The position numbers were made by a program, and so were the translations under genes. A stretch of 64,000 bases of DNA from Castanea sativa (taxonomy: Eukaryota; Streptophyta; Magnoliopsida; Fagales; Fagaceae), in NCBI RefSeq assembly GCF_040712315.1, contig NC_134023.1:16191442-16255441 (forward strand). Direction: 5' to 3'. How positions within the stretch are numbered: position 1 is the stretch's first letter; every line of letters starts with the position of its first letter. The notes beneath the pieces were generated by a model. The model saw nothing but the letters and a program-made list of their open reading frames with translations, did no database searches and had not been told where the DNA came from. Below are positions 11,212 to 21,695 of this stretch, piece by piece.

Positions 11212-12151
11212 CTGCATCGGTTGTGAACCAGTGTCATGGAGTCCCTAGCTTGACACTCTTCCTTCAAGCATATCTGGGGTTCAGTTATTTGCCCTGACAA
11301 AACTCAATAGTCAACAACTACTAAATACATTCATATCAAGAAAAGCAATTACTGTGACACAAATAAAACCAATAATCATCACAACACCCCAAATGAAATT
11401 ACCTCTATTTATAACAACAGGATCTGGGTAGTAACCTCAACATCTTATTAAAACACAACCCAAAATCAGTACAAATATCCCAAAAGTCAAATATGGGTTT
11501 AAAAAATTGTACAAGAAGCAAAAGGAGAAACTGAAAGCACTAGCAGTAGTAGCTGTCAGCTTGAAGAAATTGGAGATGAAGCAAGTTCAGTTCCAGAAAT
11601 AGAGAAGACACAGTGCAAAACTAAATAGAACGCTGTCGTTTGGCTTTGTGTATGTTTTAACTTAAGCTTCAGCACGTGTGCACGTGAGATAGATAGCTGG
11701 ACTTGTAACCGTTTTCCCCCTTTTTTGTTACTGTATACATACATAAATACATATACATATATATATATATATATATATATTGGGTAAAGCTTCGTTACTC
11801 AGTGTAGAAGATTCTAATACAATTGAATTCATTTGAGAAATTTTTTCTTCTCTCTTGCTCTCTCTCTCTTTTTCTGTTATACTCTGCCTCTGTATTTCAT
11901 AGATTTCTCTGTGTTTCTTCAGAAACTAACCAGATGGGTTAAGATTTCTCACTGAAGGGGAGCTCTTGAGATTGAAAATCCGAGTTTGAATGTGGTTTTC
12001 AAACAAGTGGTTAATTCGTCCCACCATGTTCCTCAAAACAATGTCGAAAATCGCCAGCACTTCAAGTGGGTACCTAACCATCTTGGTGTACAAATCAGGA
12101 TCATAATCAAACACGTCGCGTGCATTGACATCGAGCGACTCGCCTTCGACT
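11212..12151 (-). pseudogene. MCM4-like: MCM4 gene fragment (two exons, introns retained)
   Basis: Two minus-strand segments match MCM4, a subunit of the MCM2-7 replicative helicase. The first (12,151-11,931) has an AG acceptor before it and a GT donor after it, and encodes VEGESLDVNARDVFDYDPDL, YTKMVRYPLEVLAIFDIVL and, after a short interval, IFNLKSSPSVRNLNPS. The second (11,293-11,212) follows an AG acceptor and encodes ITEPQICLKEECQARDSMTL then VHNRC, from the zinc-finger/OB region. The exon expected between them is missing, the donor after the second exon reads CT instead of GT, and no AAA+ domain is present. It is a non-processed fragment of about 100 codons that cannot make a helicase. 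The NAC fragment immediately to the right lies in the opposite orientation. Confidence 0.8.
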
Positions 12152-12199
12152 CTGAAATATTGTTTAACATCAATCCTAGCCTCTTAATCATTATTATTT

Positions 12200-12560
12200 C
12201 TTCTCTTCTCTGTTGCTATAAAAACATTCAATATTGCGTGCTCTTCTCTTCAAACCCACTTGAAGAAATTTTCTTTTACGCAAACCCCATTCATCATCTT
12301 CAAACCCTTTGAAGATTCTCGGTTAGTTTCAACTCCAGTGATCTTTTGAGCACTCATTATCGATACAACAACAAGATTCATCATCAGATCAGTGCTGGTG
12401 CAGAAGCTACATATGGAGTTGCCACCTAGTGTCAAGTTTCGACCCAATGACCAAGAAATTGTTCTCTACTATCTTCTCAACAAGGTCCAAGGGAACCCAA
12501 TCTTCGAGGACTCAATGAATGTTATCGTCGACTGTGATGTTTTTGGGGATCCTTTCTTAA
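12200..12560 (+). pseudogene. NAC transcription factor fragment: promoter, leader and start of exon 1
   Basis: The frame from ATG 12,413 begins MELPPSVKFRPNDQEIVLYY and continues LLNKVQGNPI, matching subdomain A of the NAC DNA-binding domain (consensus LPPGxRFxPxDEELVxxYL). Similarity ends at about residue 48 near CDVFGD, where sequence of an unrelated repeat begins. Upstream, TATAAAA near 12,217 and a CT-rich leader look like the original core promoter and 5' UTR. The remaining NAC subdomains and the activation region are absent. The conserved Gly of the PPG motif is Ser here. This is a truncated gene start captured or left behind next to the MCM4 fragment. Confidence 0.75.
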
Positions 12561-12577
12561 TTAATATTTCATTTTTA

Positions 12578-13420
12578 ACCACCGCTCATGTCAAAATATT
12601 GGAGCACACATACGCGCTATTGTGTAAAAATGTGAAAAGTTGTTATTAGTAGATGATAAAGTAATATTAGTGAAGAAAACTCTTGCCTAGTTGCCTTAAC
12701 TTTTTCACCAATGCGGTTTCACATGCCACCCTATTGTTGTTATAATAAAAGTTGATGTTTTTAGCTAACAATTTTGGAACCAAAGGCTCCAGCCCTTGGC
12801 TCATATTATGAGCTATCCAAATCAATACATAACATGATGCAGCATATAGTACAAAGTTTGATTCCACTGCTTGTTGGATAGAAAAGCTTTGTATGTATTC
12901 AACATAATTTTAACTCACTAACTTGAGCTTTGAATATGAAGAGATGATATCCTAAGTGGCCACTGTCCGCTAAATCATAGACCAAACAATTTGTGCTAAC
13001 AGAGTAATCGACAATAGGTAAAGAGATGAACAGTTGTTTCGTTGGTAGGATATTCCAAGCTATCTCTAGATAAAACCCTTAAGTCACGTATAAATAAACT
13101 ATCGATTATTTAAATGTGAGAATGACACCTTTAAATTTAAGCATAAGTGGTTTTCAGGAACTTTTGCTTGAAAAAAAAAAATATAGACTATGAAGTAAAT
13201 AATAATAATGGTAAATTATATTTTGGCTCTTTTAGTTTTGGGGTTATTACCCATTTGGTCTTTAATTAAAGTTTTTTTTCTAATACTTCAGTACCTGAAG
13301 TTGTCTTTATTATTAATTTAGACCTTCCAAATAAGTCTAATTGCGATCCCTTAAATATTACATGCAAGCTTAAAAACAAAATTAAGTTCCTAAAAACTTC
13401 TATCTCAAAAAAAAAAAAAA
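12578..13420. repeat. Dispersed repeat, copy A (partner at 34,409-35,265)
   Basis: Direct copy of 34,409-35,265, sharing ACCACCGCTCATGTC at the start, the 'ttcgttggtaggatattcca' segment and AACTTCTATCTCAAAAA at the end. A weaker shared piece follows at about 13,735 / 35,462 (TTTGCTTTGCG). No coding capacity was found. The left edge is exactly where NAC similarity stops, so this repeat, or the rearrangement that brought it, truncated the NAC fragment. Confidence 0.8.
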
Positions 13421-14055
13421 AAAAAAAAAGTTGACTAAAATATGAGAATTGTTAATAGGTTATCCGTGCTAGGAAAACATGTAAACTTGACTACGTGACC
13501 TATTTATTAAATGAGTTATGTTAGGTCATGCCGACCTTAATACATGATTATTAAATGGGTTATGTGAATTGTATCGTGTCAACTTGTTTAATAAACAGAT
13601 CATGTTAGGGTTGAGGGGTTATGACTTGATTAATAAATATGTTGTGTTCGTGTAGATTTATATGGTTGGATACTTATGAGTTAACATGACATGAACACGA
13701 CGTGTGAACACAAATGATCACCCCTAGATTTTTCACTCTTTGCTTTGCGCATGCTGGTTTGAGGAGCTTGCACACAAGTGGCTTCAATGCCTTGGGATTT
13801 TTTTTTTGAGAAACACACACAAGGGAGAGAGAAATTGGGTCTAAAACAAAGGCACGTCATAAATTCCACTTAAAAGTCAGGGTAACTGGCTTTTATAGTG
13901 CTCTCTTATAATATGATTGGGCTTATAATATCTGTATAGTGTATGCTCATTATGGTTTTCTTTTGTTTTAAATCTAAAGATTTTTAATAGAGGGAAGAGA
14001 AAAAAGCTCCCAAGTACCAGTGTTCTTAGTTAAAGTTTGTGAAGTATGGCCATTC
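13421..14055. other. Intergenic, nothing recognised
   Basis: AT-rich spacer with a poly(A) tract at about 13,408-13,430 on its left edge. No gene, RNA or element end recognised. Confidence 0.45.
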
Positions 14056-14193
14056 GGTCTTTCAGAGAGGGAGAAGAGAGTGACAAAAGGCATCAAATGT
14101 TAAAGAAATTGGATGGAAACAATAGAGAAGAAAACAGTCTGAGTGTAATTTTTTGATGTAGGCATACTTCTTCAAAGTCATACTTCATTGAAG

Positions 14194-15395
14194 TTTTTTT
14201 TTTTTTTTTTTTTTTTATACCATTCAAAAAAGGCATTAACCATAAGTAGCATTTACATCATGCTCCATAGTCGGCCAGCAGTAGGAAGTTGGCTCTTTTG
14301 TAGCTAAAACAGATAACGACCATACATAGTTAAGGATAACCTTAGAAACAAAAATCAGCCTGCAATCTAATCCCATCTGCTATAGGGAGGACATATCTGC
14401 CACGAGAGTTCTCTCTTTCCAATCTGGGGCTTGCTTCTTGTCCACTACTTAACTCAAAGGAATTGACGGGGGCCCACACAAGCAGTGGAGCATGTGCTTT
14501 AATTCATGCAAAGCGAAGAACCTTACTAGGGCTTGACATGCCGCGAATCCTCTTGAAAAAGAGGGGTACCTTCGGGAATGCGGACATAGGTGGTGCATGG
14601 AACTAGCTTTTTGCAATTACTTAACATAAAAATTTGTTGATATCCAAGGTTCTTAGCTTTGACTGCTGCCTCCACTATTGCCTCCTGAACTGCACCTGCA
14701 ACAGATCCAGTAGCACAGCTCCTAATACAGTAATACCACAAAACACCACTTCTCGTAGATTTCTGGCCTCATATGCATAAGCACTTCTTTTAGCTCTCTT
14801 TCTTTTCTTCTAACTTTACAATCAGCTGCCACTTCCCACCAATTGGAATTTGGTCTGTATTTTGCTGATGCCTGTGTGTGCCCAGTGAATCAGCCTCGTT
14901 AAAGATTTCATGGTACCTGCAAGACAAATTTTGAGCAGTTAAGAGCACTTCTGTTGTTCCATATCGACCACAAGACAGTAAACAGAGTTTGCAGGTATTT
15001 CATTGACTCCTGATCCATCCTTTTGTGTCTTATCAGCAAGGACCCAACCCACCCTTGGACAGAAACATTGTTTAGCTCAGAAGTATGAATACCCAATGAT
15101 GAACCATGCCAAATGGCTCTAGCAAAAGGGCAGTAGAGGAAAATACGAGTGGTGCTTTCATCCTCAGAATTGCAGAGAGGGCATGTACTATGGACATTGA
15201 TCCCTCTATTACACAAATTCAGAAATGTTGGAATACTGTCATGCATGACTTTCCACACAAAGATTCCAATTTTCAGAGGGATTTTTCCTTTCCAAATTAG
15301 GTTCCAAACCTCCTGGGGAATGGTATTGTGAGCATGGTGATCCTGCCTTGAGGCCTGGTAGTCTTCCTGAAGTATAGAATAGGCTTTGTGTACCT
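14194..15395 (-). mobile_element. 5'-truncated L1-type LINE (zf-RVT and RNase H region)
   Basis: In minus-strand order: a zinc-binding reverse-transcriptase domain (about 15,300-14,920; MWKVMHDSIPTFLNLCNRG, CPLC … YCPFARAIW), an RNase H-like domain (about 14,740-14,610; EAIVEAAVKAKNLGYQQIF, SNCKKLV) and a poly(A) tail read as T at 14,194-14,216. Endonuclease and RT core are missing, as in ordinary 5'-truncated LINE insertions. The usual zinc-ligand His of the zf-RVT motif reads Arg. A plastid rRNA fragment interrupts the RNase H frame. The duplicated block without this insertion shows its limits to within a few bases. Confidence 0.75.
14451..14600 (+). rRNA. rrn16 fragment: Fragment of plastid 16S rRNA gene (NUPT), non-functional
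   Basis: About 150 bases match the highly conserved 3' part of chloroplast 16S rRNA: ACTCAAAGGAATTGACGG, then GCAAAGCGAAGAACCTTAC and GGCTTGACATGCCGCGAATC, ending TGGTGCATGG. The wording around CCGCGAATCCTCTTGAAA is plastid-type rather than mitochondrial. From memory of the conserved sequence I count about nine differences, seven of them C-to-T or G-to-A, plus one lost base: the decay expected of methylated nuclear plastid DNA. It lies inside the RNase H frame of a LINE and in the opposite orientation. Confidence 0.85.
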
Positions 15396-16154
15396 GAAAT
15401 GAAACCCATCATTTACAAAGAATAAGACAAAACGCATATCTGGCCTTCCCAAGGATAAGTTGGTACATTTGTTGTATCCATTGAAAGCATTACTTATATT
15501 TCTCCTCAAGAAAACAGAAGGAAATTCATAGGCAGTGAACACTAAGGTGTAAGGGCCTCAGTCTATGATAATTACTAGTGCTAAAGCTATGCCACCATAG
15601 CCTAGTAAACATTGATAAAAAATTTTAACTGGCATTTATTGAACAGTCATTTATGCATAAATAAAAAAAGATAAATGTATTGTGTATTTCTTGTGTTATT
15701 GGATTATGAGCTATATATAGTACATGGTTCTGTAAATTTAGTTGTAGCAAGCCTAAAGCCCCCCACTTTGATTGTAAGAATGAACTAGTTGGGGGCAAAA
15801 AAAATGTATTGGTCCCCTGTATGAGTAGAATTAATGTGATATGCTTCCATTTATGCTTCCATTTTTTCTTTGGAAAACCAAACAAGTAGCATGTTGAAAC
15901 ATTCAAACCCAGTACATCATTGTTCAACCGTTCAAAAATAAATAATGGGACCTCTTCTATCCAAGTTACATTATCTTCAGTATTATGTGCACATCTTGCC
16001 AAAATGAGTATCTAGTAAAACTAACTTCCCATTGCTGAACATGTTAACGTTGCAGATGAAATTTAGCTTCCTTCACAACGTTAGCCCACCAAAACTCGTA
16101 GTTTCCATGTTCCTGAAGTTTTGCTATATATAATCCCCCACTAAAACTTGTCCC

Positions 16155-16790
16155 CTCTGTATGCCAACATCACGAGCAAACCAAATGGTTTGGACTGCAG
16201 CCTCAAGTTCTGCCATAAAGGTCTCCAGAACTGGTCTTCCTTTTCAGCTCATTGCTGCAATGAGCAATCCTTGTTCATTTAGGATTATGACTCCCGCTCC
16301 TGTTCTATGTAAATCCTCAAAAACTGCACCATCAAAATATTCCTTGTACATAGCCTCACCTGCTATGACACTTGGCTGTTTTGTAGACTGCTCAAAGACC
16401 CACTTATTCCTTGCCTTCCAAATCATCCAGGACGGGAATTGGTCCACAGTGTTGTCACAGACCTCCTCCAATATAGGCCAAAATATTCTAACAAAGTCTA
16501 GGAATTCATGCTCTAATTACCTCTTTTCTGCAGCACCAAATTCTTTATGCCTCTTCACAATTCCATAATTCATGTATCATGTCATCCTCATTTAATTTGC
16601 AGCTTGGACATCATGGCTACGTTAGAACCCTTCTGTTCACTAGATTGGCACATGCAGGTAGAATGTTATGACATGCTCTCCATGCAAACATCTTAACTTT
16701 ATTAGGGACCTTTGCTTTCCAAATTGAGCACCAAACCATCTCCACTGCAATTTTACTGGAGCTTCCAATTCCTATTGAGCACATCCTATC
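16155..16790 (-). pseudogene. LINE fragment (zf-RVT to RNase H), degenerate
   Basis: In minus orientation, about 16,760-16,600 encodes KVKMFAWRACHNILPACANL and a CPSC zinc-knuckle-like piece. About 16,471-16,244 encodes WMIWKARNKWVFEQSTKQPS and then GAGVIILNEQGLLIAAMS, the start of an RNase H fold. Several frame breaks separate the pieces. It is a second L1-type remnant, distinct in sequence from the one at 14.2-15.4 kb. No poly(A) tail or target duplication was found. Confidence 0.7.
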
Positions 16791-17482
16791 TTGTACATTT
16801 TATTTATTTTTTCATACCAAACTAGAAATTCAGTACCTATTAGAAATTGCAGCAATCCAACCTTTACTTAATGTAATGAAGATAGGAACATTGAAAAGCA
16901 AACTCATTAGAACCATTGGTTTATACCCATAACATTATCAGGGACTATAATACCTAGTACCACAACAATAATAAAAATCTATACAAACTCACAAGATTTT
17001 CATGTTTGTTAAGGATATTTAAGGAATCACATATCCTAGATACAAAGAAGTGAACAACAATATTCAAATAAAAAACCCGACATATATGGTTTGTTGAACT
17101 ATTAGAGACAATTAAGGGATTCCCAATCAGCTTCATTAAGGGGTTTCCGGTCGTAATTATGGGATTTGGCAACTGTTAATTTTTTGTCTAGGTTCATTGT
17201 AACAGCATCTATATATTCAGACCAATGTAAAAGTTCTATACACAGAAAATATAATTCAGACAAATCTTTGTCCTCCAATCTTATTTCACATGAACCTATT
17301 CATTTATTGTTCATCAGAAAAAACTCAATTATTTTTCTTTTCCAACCTCGCTGTGCAAAGATGAATCAAGCATGGCTCTGTTTTGCAACTCTACTCAACC
17401 TTGCCTCCTAGCTCTAAAGCTTAGCATTGAATTCTCTCTTGAATTTGATGCAAAAAGTGCGAAAGATTAAAGAGACACACAA

Positions 17483-17515
<33 letters not shown>

Positions 17516-20384
17516 TGTATGTGTCACTTATAGAATGGAATCAGGATTGTAGAATTCTGAAGGTAATTAAGTGCCCTTGATGGACTTCTTGAATTCCCAA
17601 TTAAACCAACCAAAGATTCATCTAGCATAAGAATGTCAATGGAAGACGATATAAAAAATTGAGCTGCGTGGCATACCGTAGGTACTTCAATTACTGCATT
17701 TGAAAAAAATGGCTACTAAAAATAAACCCCAAAGAGAACTCATAGAAAGAGAACCCATTGAGTTGAATCTTCACAAGTTCTCTTGGGCTCAACATGTTGA
17801 TTAGGAGCTTTCTCACATTTTTTTTGTTCATTGTTCTCAACTTTTCAATTAGATCTCTCCATCCAACATCTTTCCCCTACTTTCTTTTAAAAGAAAACTG
17901 GAGTAGCACTTGAGCTTTGTTGATAAACAACAGTATATGTAGAAAAGGAATCATTCTATGAGACAAAGGGTTTCATTAAAAAGCCTAAGCAATATGGAAG
18001 TATCTTCACAGAGAGTGGAAAATTTTTTTTGCTAGAGGATAGGAAATAGCAACCTCATATGTCAGATAATGCATAAAGCTATCAATAAATTTGAGCAGGC
18101 TAAGACATAGCAGTGAAGATCTAAGACATTGGAATTCCTTGCATGTTAAGGGCACGAACTCCTTTCAAATTATATTGGAATTAAATTAAAGAGCATGAGG
18201 CGTGTTATATGCAAGGAGGTGAGAATACATGATAGGTATTTTTTTCATACTTGATCCACTAGCCACACCTGCACAGAGCTGACAGTCTATATTTAGAATG
18301 AAATGTAAAGTGAAAAAAATCAAATGTTACCTTGTCTTATCTATGGAAAATGGACATTGTACCTAATAATAAAAACTATAGATATCTATTTAACACAATT
18401 ATAAAATAAAATAAAAAGATTAAAAAAAAAGAACCTAAAGGATGGAGCTTAATCTAATGAAGGACAACAAGGATTCTTTTGAATCATAGAAAGAGAAAAA
18501 TAATCAGTTATTACAATAAGCCAAAAGTCATGGTTAATAGGAATTGAGTTCCCATTTACTACCAGCTATTTAGCTTCTATGAGAATAGATAATCCCCCTT
18601 TTTTTTTTGGATGTATAAACATTTTCATTAAAAATCAAGAAAATTACTACCCCAGTACACAGGTTTGACTCAAGTACAATTTTCTTTTCACTTCTTATTT
18701 AACATGAAATCTTCCTAGAAGGTAGTTTGACTCTGCACCCAAACTCTGCTTCAAGATGTGGTAGAAATACTTTTCTGATTTCCATGGGTTGGTAAGTAGT
18801 CAATCAAAAATATAATTGCAAGGTTCGATGCATCATATATGTATATACACACAAACAGCTTTTAAAAATACCACACATTATATGAATCTTGAACCTCAGG
18901 GAGAGTGGTTGTGGTATTGGGGTATTTATGCAAGAATACCACACATTATATGAATCTTGAAAAAAAAAAATTATTGCCAAGACAATCAATCTTTTTTTTT
19001 TCCCATCATTGAATAAGAGTATTGGGATAGGTACTGGCAGTTTTCTTACAATCAATCCTTGTTTCTCTAAGTTGTGAAGAATGTTTATGTCCATATATTT
19101 TTGGCGGCTTGAGAAGTTAAGCAACATATAGTGCCAACCTGAATCACAGATAAAGTTCATTACAAAAACCTTGGCTACAGCCTACAGGTAAATTGGAACC
19201 TTTGCATTGGATTACAGAAGGTATACTTCTTTTCCTCATCAAATACGCTGTGTAAGCAGATAGTGTAATTGAGGTGAGTTCTTAAATGGACAAATGTCTA
19301 TGGATATTATATACCTGAGAACATTCATTTAGAGAGCCCATCTTCAGTTCACAGTATGCCATGAAGTTTAAGATGCTTAGCTCATAACCTTCTGCAGAAT
19401 TCAGAGGCGAGTTAAACTATTAAATGTTGATTTTCATTTTCCAACTATCCTTTCTACATCATAAAACTGACTTGAAATTGGAGGTTTTCTATTAATGCTT
19501 GTCTTGTATTCCATTGACAACAATGTGACTCAGAACTACTTTAAAATTTTAGTTTGAGCTTTAGGAAATTGGCTAAAATACATGGATAGAGGATCCAGAA
19601 GAATAGAAAGATCAATTCCAAAAACTTAGGGAATAAAGCAGTTATATCAGCAATTACAGTTGCTATCCCAATAATAGTGAAGTTGTGGCCCAGCCATCCT
19701 CACTATAATTCAGATATTCCTAAGTAACAGAAAAAGTACAAAAAATAATATAGACCTATGCTTTTAGATTATATTATTGAAAAATACCTCTTCCGCCAAT
19801 CAACAAACAATATCGTTTCAAAGATCCTAACCAAAGGTATTAAAATGTCAAGCCATTTTAACTTTTGGACAGCATGTCCTGCTTTTAAATGGTCAGCTAA
19901 CCTAGGAAACTATCATAGACTAGTAAGGTGCAATGCTACAAAGCAAATCATTCATGATTCTCATCTCAAACAATCTTGTACACAGCCAAACAAATGTAGT
20001 GTAGCTTTTAAAAGTCAAAATGATACACATTTTTCTAAAATAAGAAACCATTTGATTAAAAAGAATGACTGGAACAAGGAAATTAACTGTTGCAGGATTA
20101 TTCCTGACTACAATGAGTACACATGTTTCATAAGGTAAGCAGAAAATATGCATCTTAAGTAGACCAATCAGATCAATAAAATATACATATGAAAACCTAC
20201 TGTCCAATAATGAAAACTAGACTGACCTCCCATCCAAGGTGGAGGAAATTTTGGGCCTAATACTGACTCCAACACCAACTATCACAATTAACTGCATTAA
20301 AAAAAAATCAATTAAAACAAAATAAATTCTTGAGTAATTGAAAAGTCTATATTAATAAACCAACTATGGATGAGCCTCTTAATT

Positions 20385-20399
<15 letters not shown>
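16791..20399. other. Intergenic; degenerate repeats only
   Basis: Includes a (GA)n tract at about 17,489-17,514, a 68-bp-spaced direct duplication of ATACCACACATTATATGAAT at 18,870 and 18,936, and a T-rich LINE-tail-like stretch near 18,598-18,650. Reading frames up to about 126 codons here have no recognisable family. No gene found. Confidence 0.45.
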
Positions 20400-20421
<22 letters not shown>

Positions 20422-20885
20422 AAGAGAGAGACAAAAGGCATCAAATGATAAAGAAACTGGATGGAAACAATAGAGGAGAAAACAATCTCAATGTAATTCT
20501 TTGATGGAGGCATATTTCTTCAAAGTTCAATCAAAATGTCCTTTTTTTCTTTGATGGTGGAAAGAAATTGAATTTGGAGTCACCATTTACACAGTCATGT
20601 TCCATTGAAGTTGAAACCAAATGAAACCCATCATTTACAAAGGTTAAGACAAAACACATATCTGGCCTGCCCAAGGCTAAGTTGGATCCATTGGAATCCT
20701 CACTTGTTTTTCTTCTGAAGAGAGCAGAAGGAAATCTCTAGGTAGGCGGGCACTAAGTTCTAAGGGCCTCAGTCTATAATTACCAGTGCTAAAGGTATTC
20801 CACCATAGCCTAGTAAACATTGATAATAAAAAAAAAAATTAATTTGGCATTTATTGAACAGTCATTTATGCATAAATAAATAAGA
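20400..20885. repeat. Duplicated block 3, copy B (uninterrupted partner of 14,056-15,680)
   Basis: Same orientation as copy A, without the LINE. Preceded by a (GA)n tract at about 20,384-20,415. Confidence 0.8.
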
Positions 20886-21069
20886 CATTCACACAAAATA
20901 GTATAGTCCCACAAGCTAACATAGATTTGTCTAAAATTATCAACAACATAAAATGGAATTATCTAAATTGATTAAGTAAATTATTGAGTATTATTGGCAG
21001 GGTTAATATTCACATGAAAAATTAACATTATACACCCTTGATATTTTAAACCAATCATTAGTTATGATA

Positions 21070-21440
21070 TGAATTTTTTTTTTCCATGAATCATTCAATT
21101 TTATTAAATACAAACTAGAGTACACAAAGCCCTAAAGGGAACTACACTAGACGGAGGAATCCTTTTTAAGCACAGAAAATACAAAGCATAACAGTGTCAC
21201 CTCAACACAAGCTAACAGACTAAGTCAGCCTATCCTTTAAAAACAAAACAATAAACCTACATAGCAAATAGAAATGCAACCAAGGGATGATCCACGTGAA
21301 CAAACCAACAGTTGTGACTACATCAAGACACTAGAATGCACCATTTTGCAAAAGACTAGAAACAGCAGCCATCATCATAGCCATATTATGTCTTCTTAAA
21401 TAGCATACAAGGATTCAAGCCAGATTTGCCGCATACTATC
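21070..21440 (-). mobile_element. Possible 3' end of a LINE, minus orientation
   Basis: A T-run followed by 'tcattcaattttattaaata' resembles the polyadenylated 3' end of plant LINEs read backwards, as at 31.88 kb and 37.0 kb. No domain is legible and no target duplication was found. Confidence 0.3.
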
Positions 21441-21695
21441 CATGGCATCTAAATTACACCCAAAGAAATTAAATAAGAAGGTAAATCCATAAGATATCCA
21501 AGAAACATAACTATAATTGAAAGGGACAGAAAAAAAAAAACTCACAGTTGCTAATAATAATAGAAACTTTTATGTTTTTAGGTATAGAGATTCATTCTAA
21601 AGTCTCAAAAATAAGAACATCACATACCTTAGAAATAGTTATCTTCTTCCACCACGTTTGTGGGCATTCATCTTCAATCTTCTAAGCATGATATG

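Larger units (their letters stand above)
14056..15680. repeat. Duplicated block 3, copy A, split by a LINE (partner at 20,400-20,885)
   Basis: The flanks of the LINE (14,056-14,193 and 15,396-15,680) are contiguous in the partner at 20,400-20,885: 'gacaaaaggcatcaaatg' on one side, 'atgaaacccatcatttacaa' and 'agcctagtaaacattgataa' on the other. The partner is thus the pre-insertion site. Confidence 0.8.

Noticed and set aside
11556..11744. Minus-strand ORF (62 codons) as the missing MCM4 exon
   Set aside because: Cys/Phe-rich wording only superficially resembles the zinc-finger exon; frame and residue order do not match.
19758..20138. 126-codon plus-strand ORF
   Set aside because: No recognisable family; an overlapping minus-strand frame is as long, as expected by chance in this composition.
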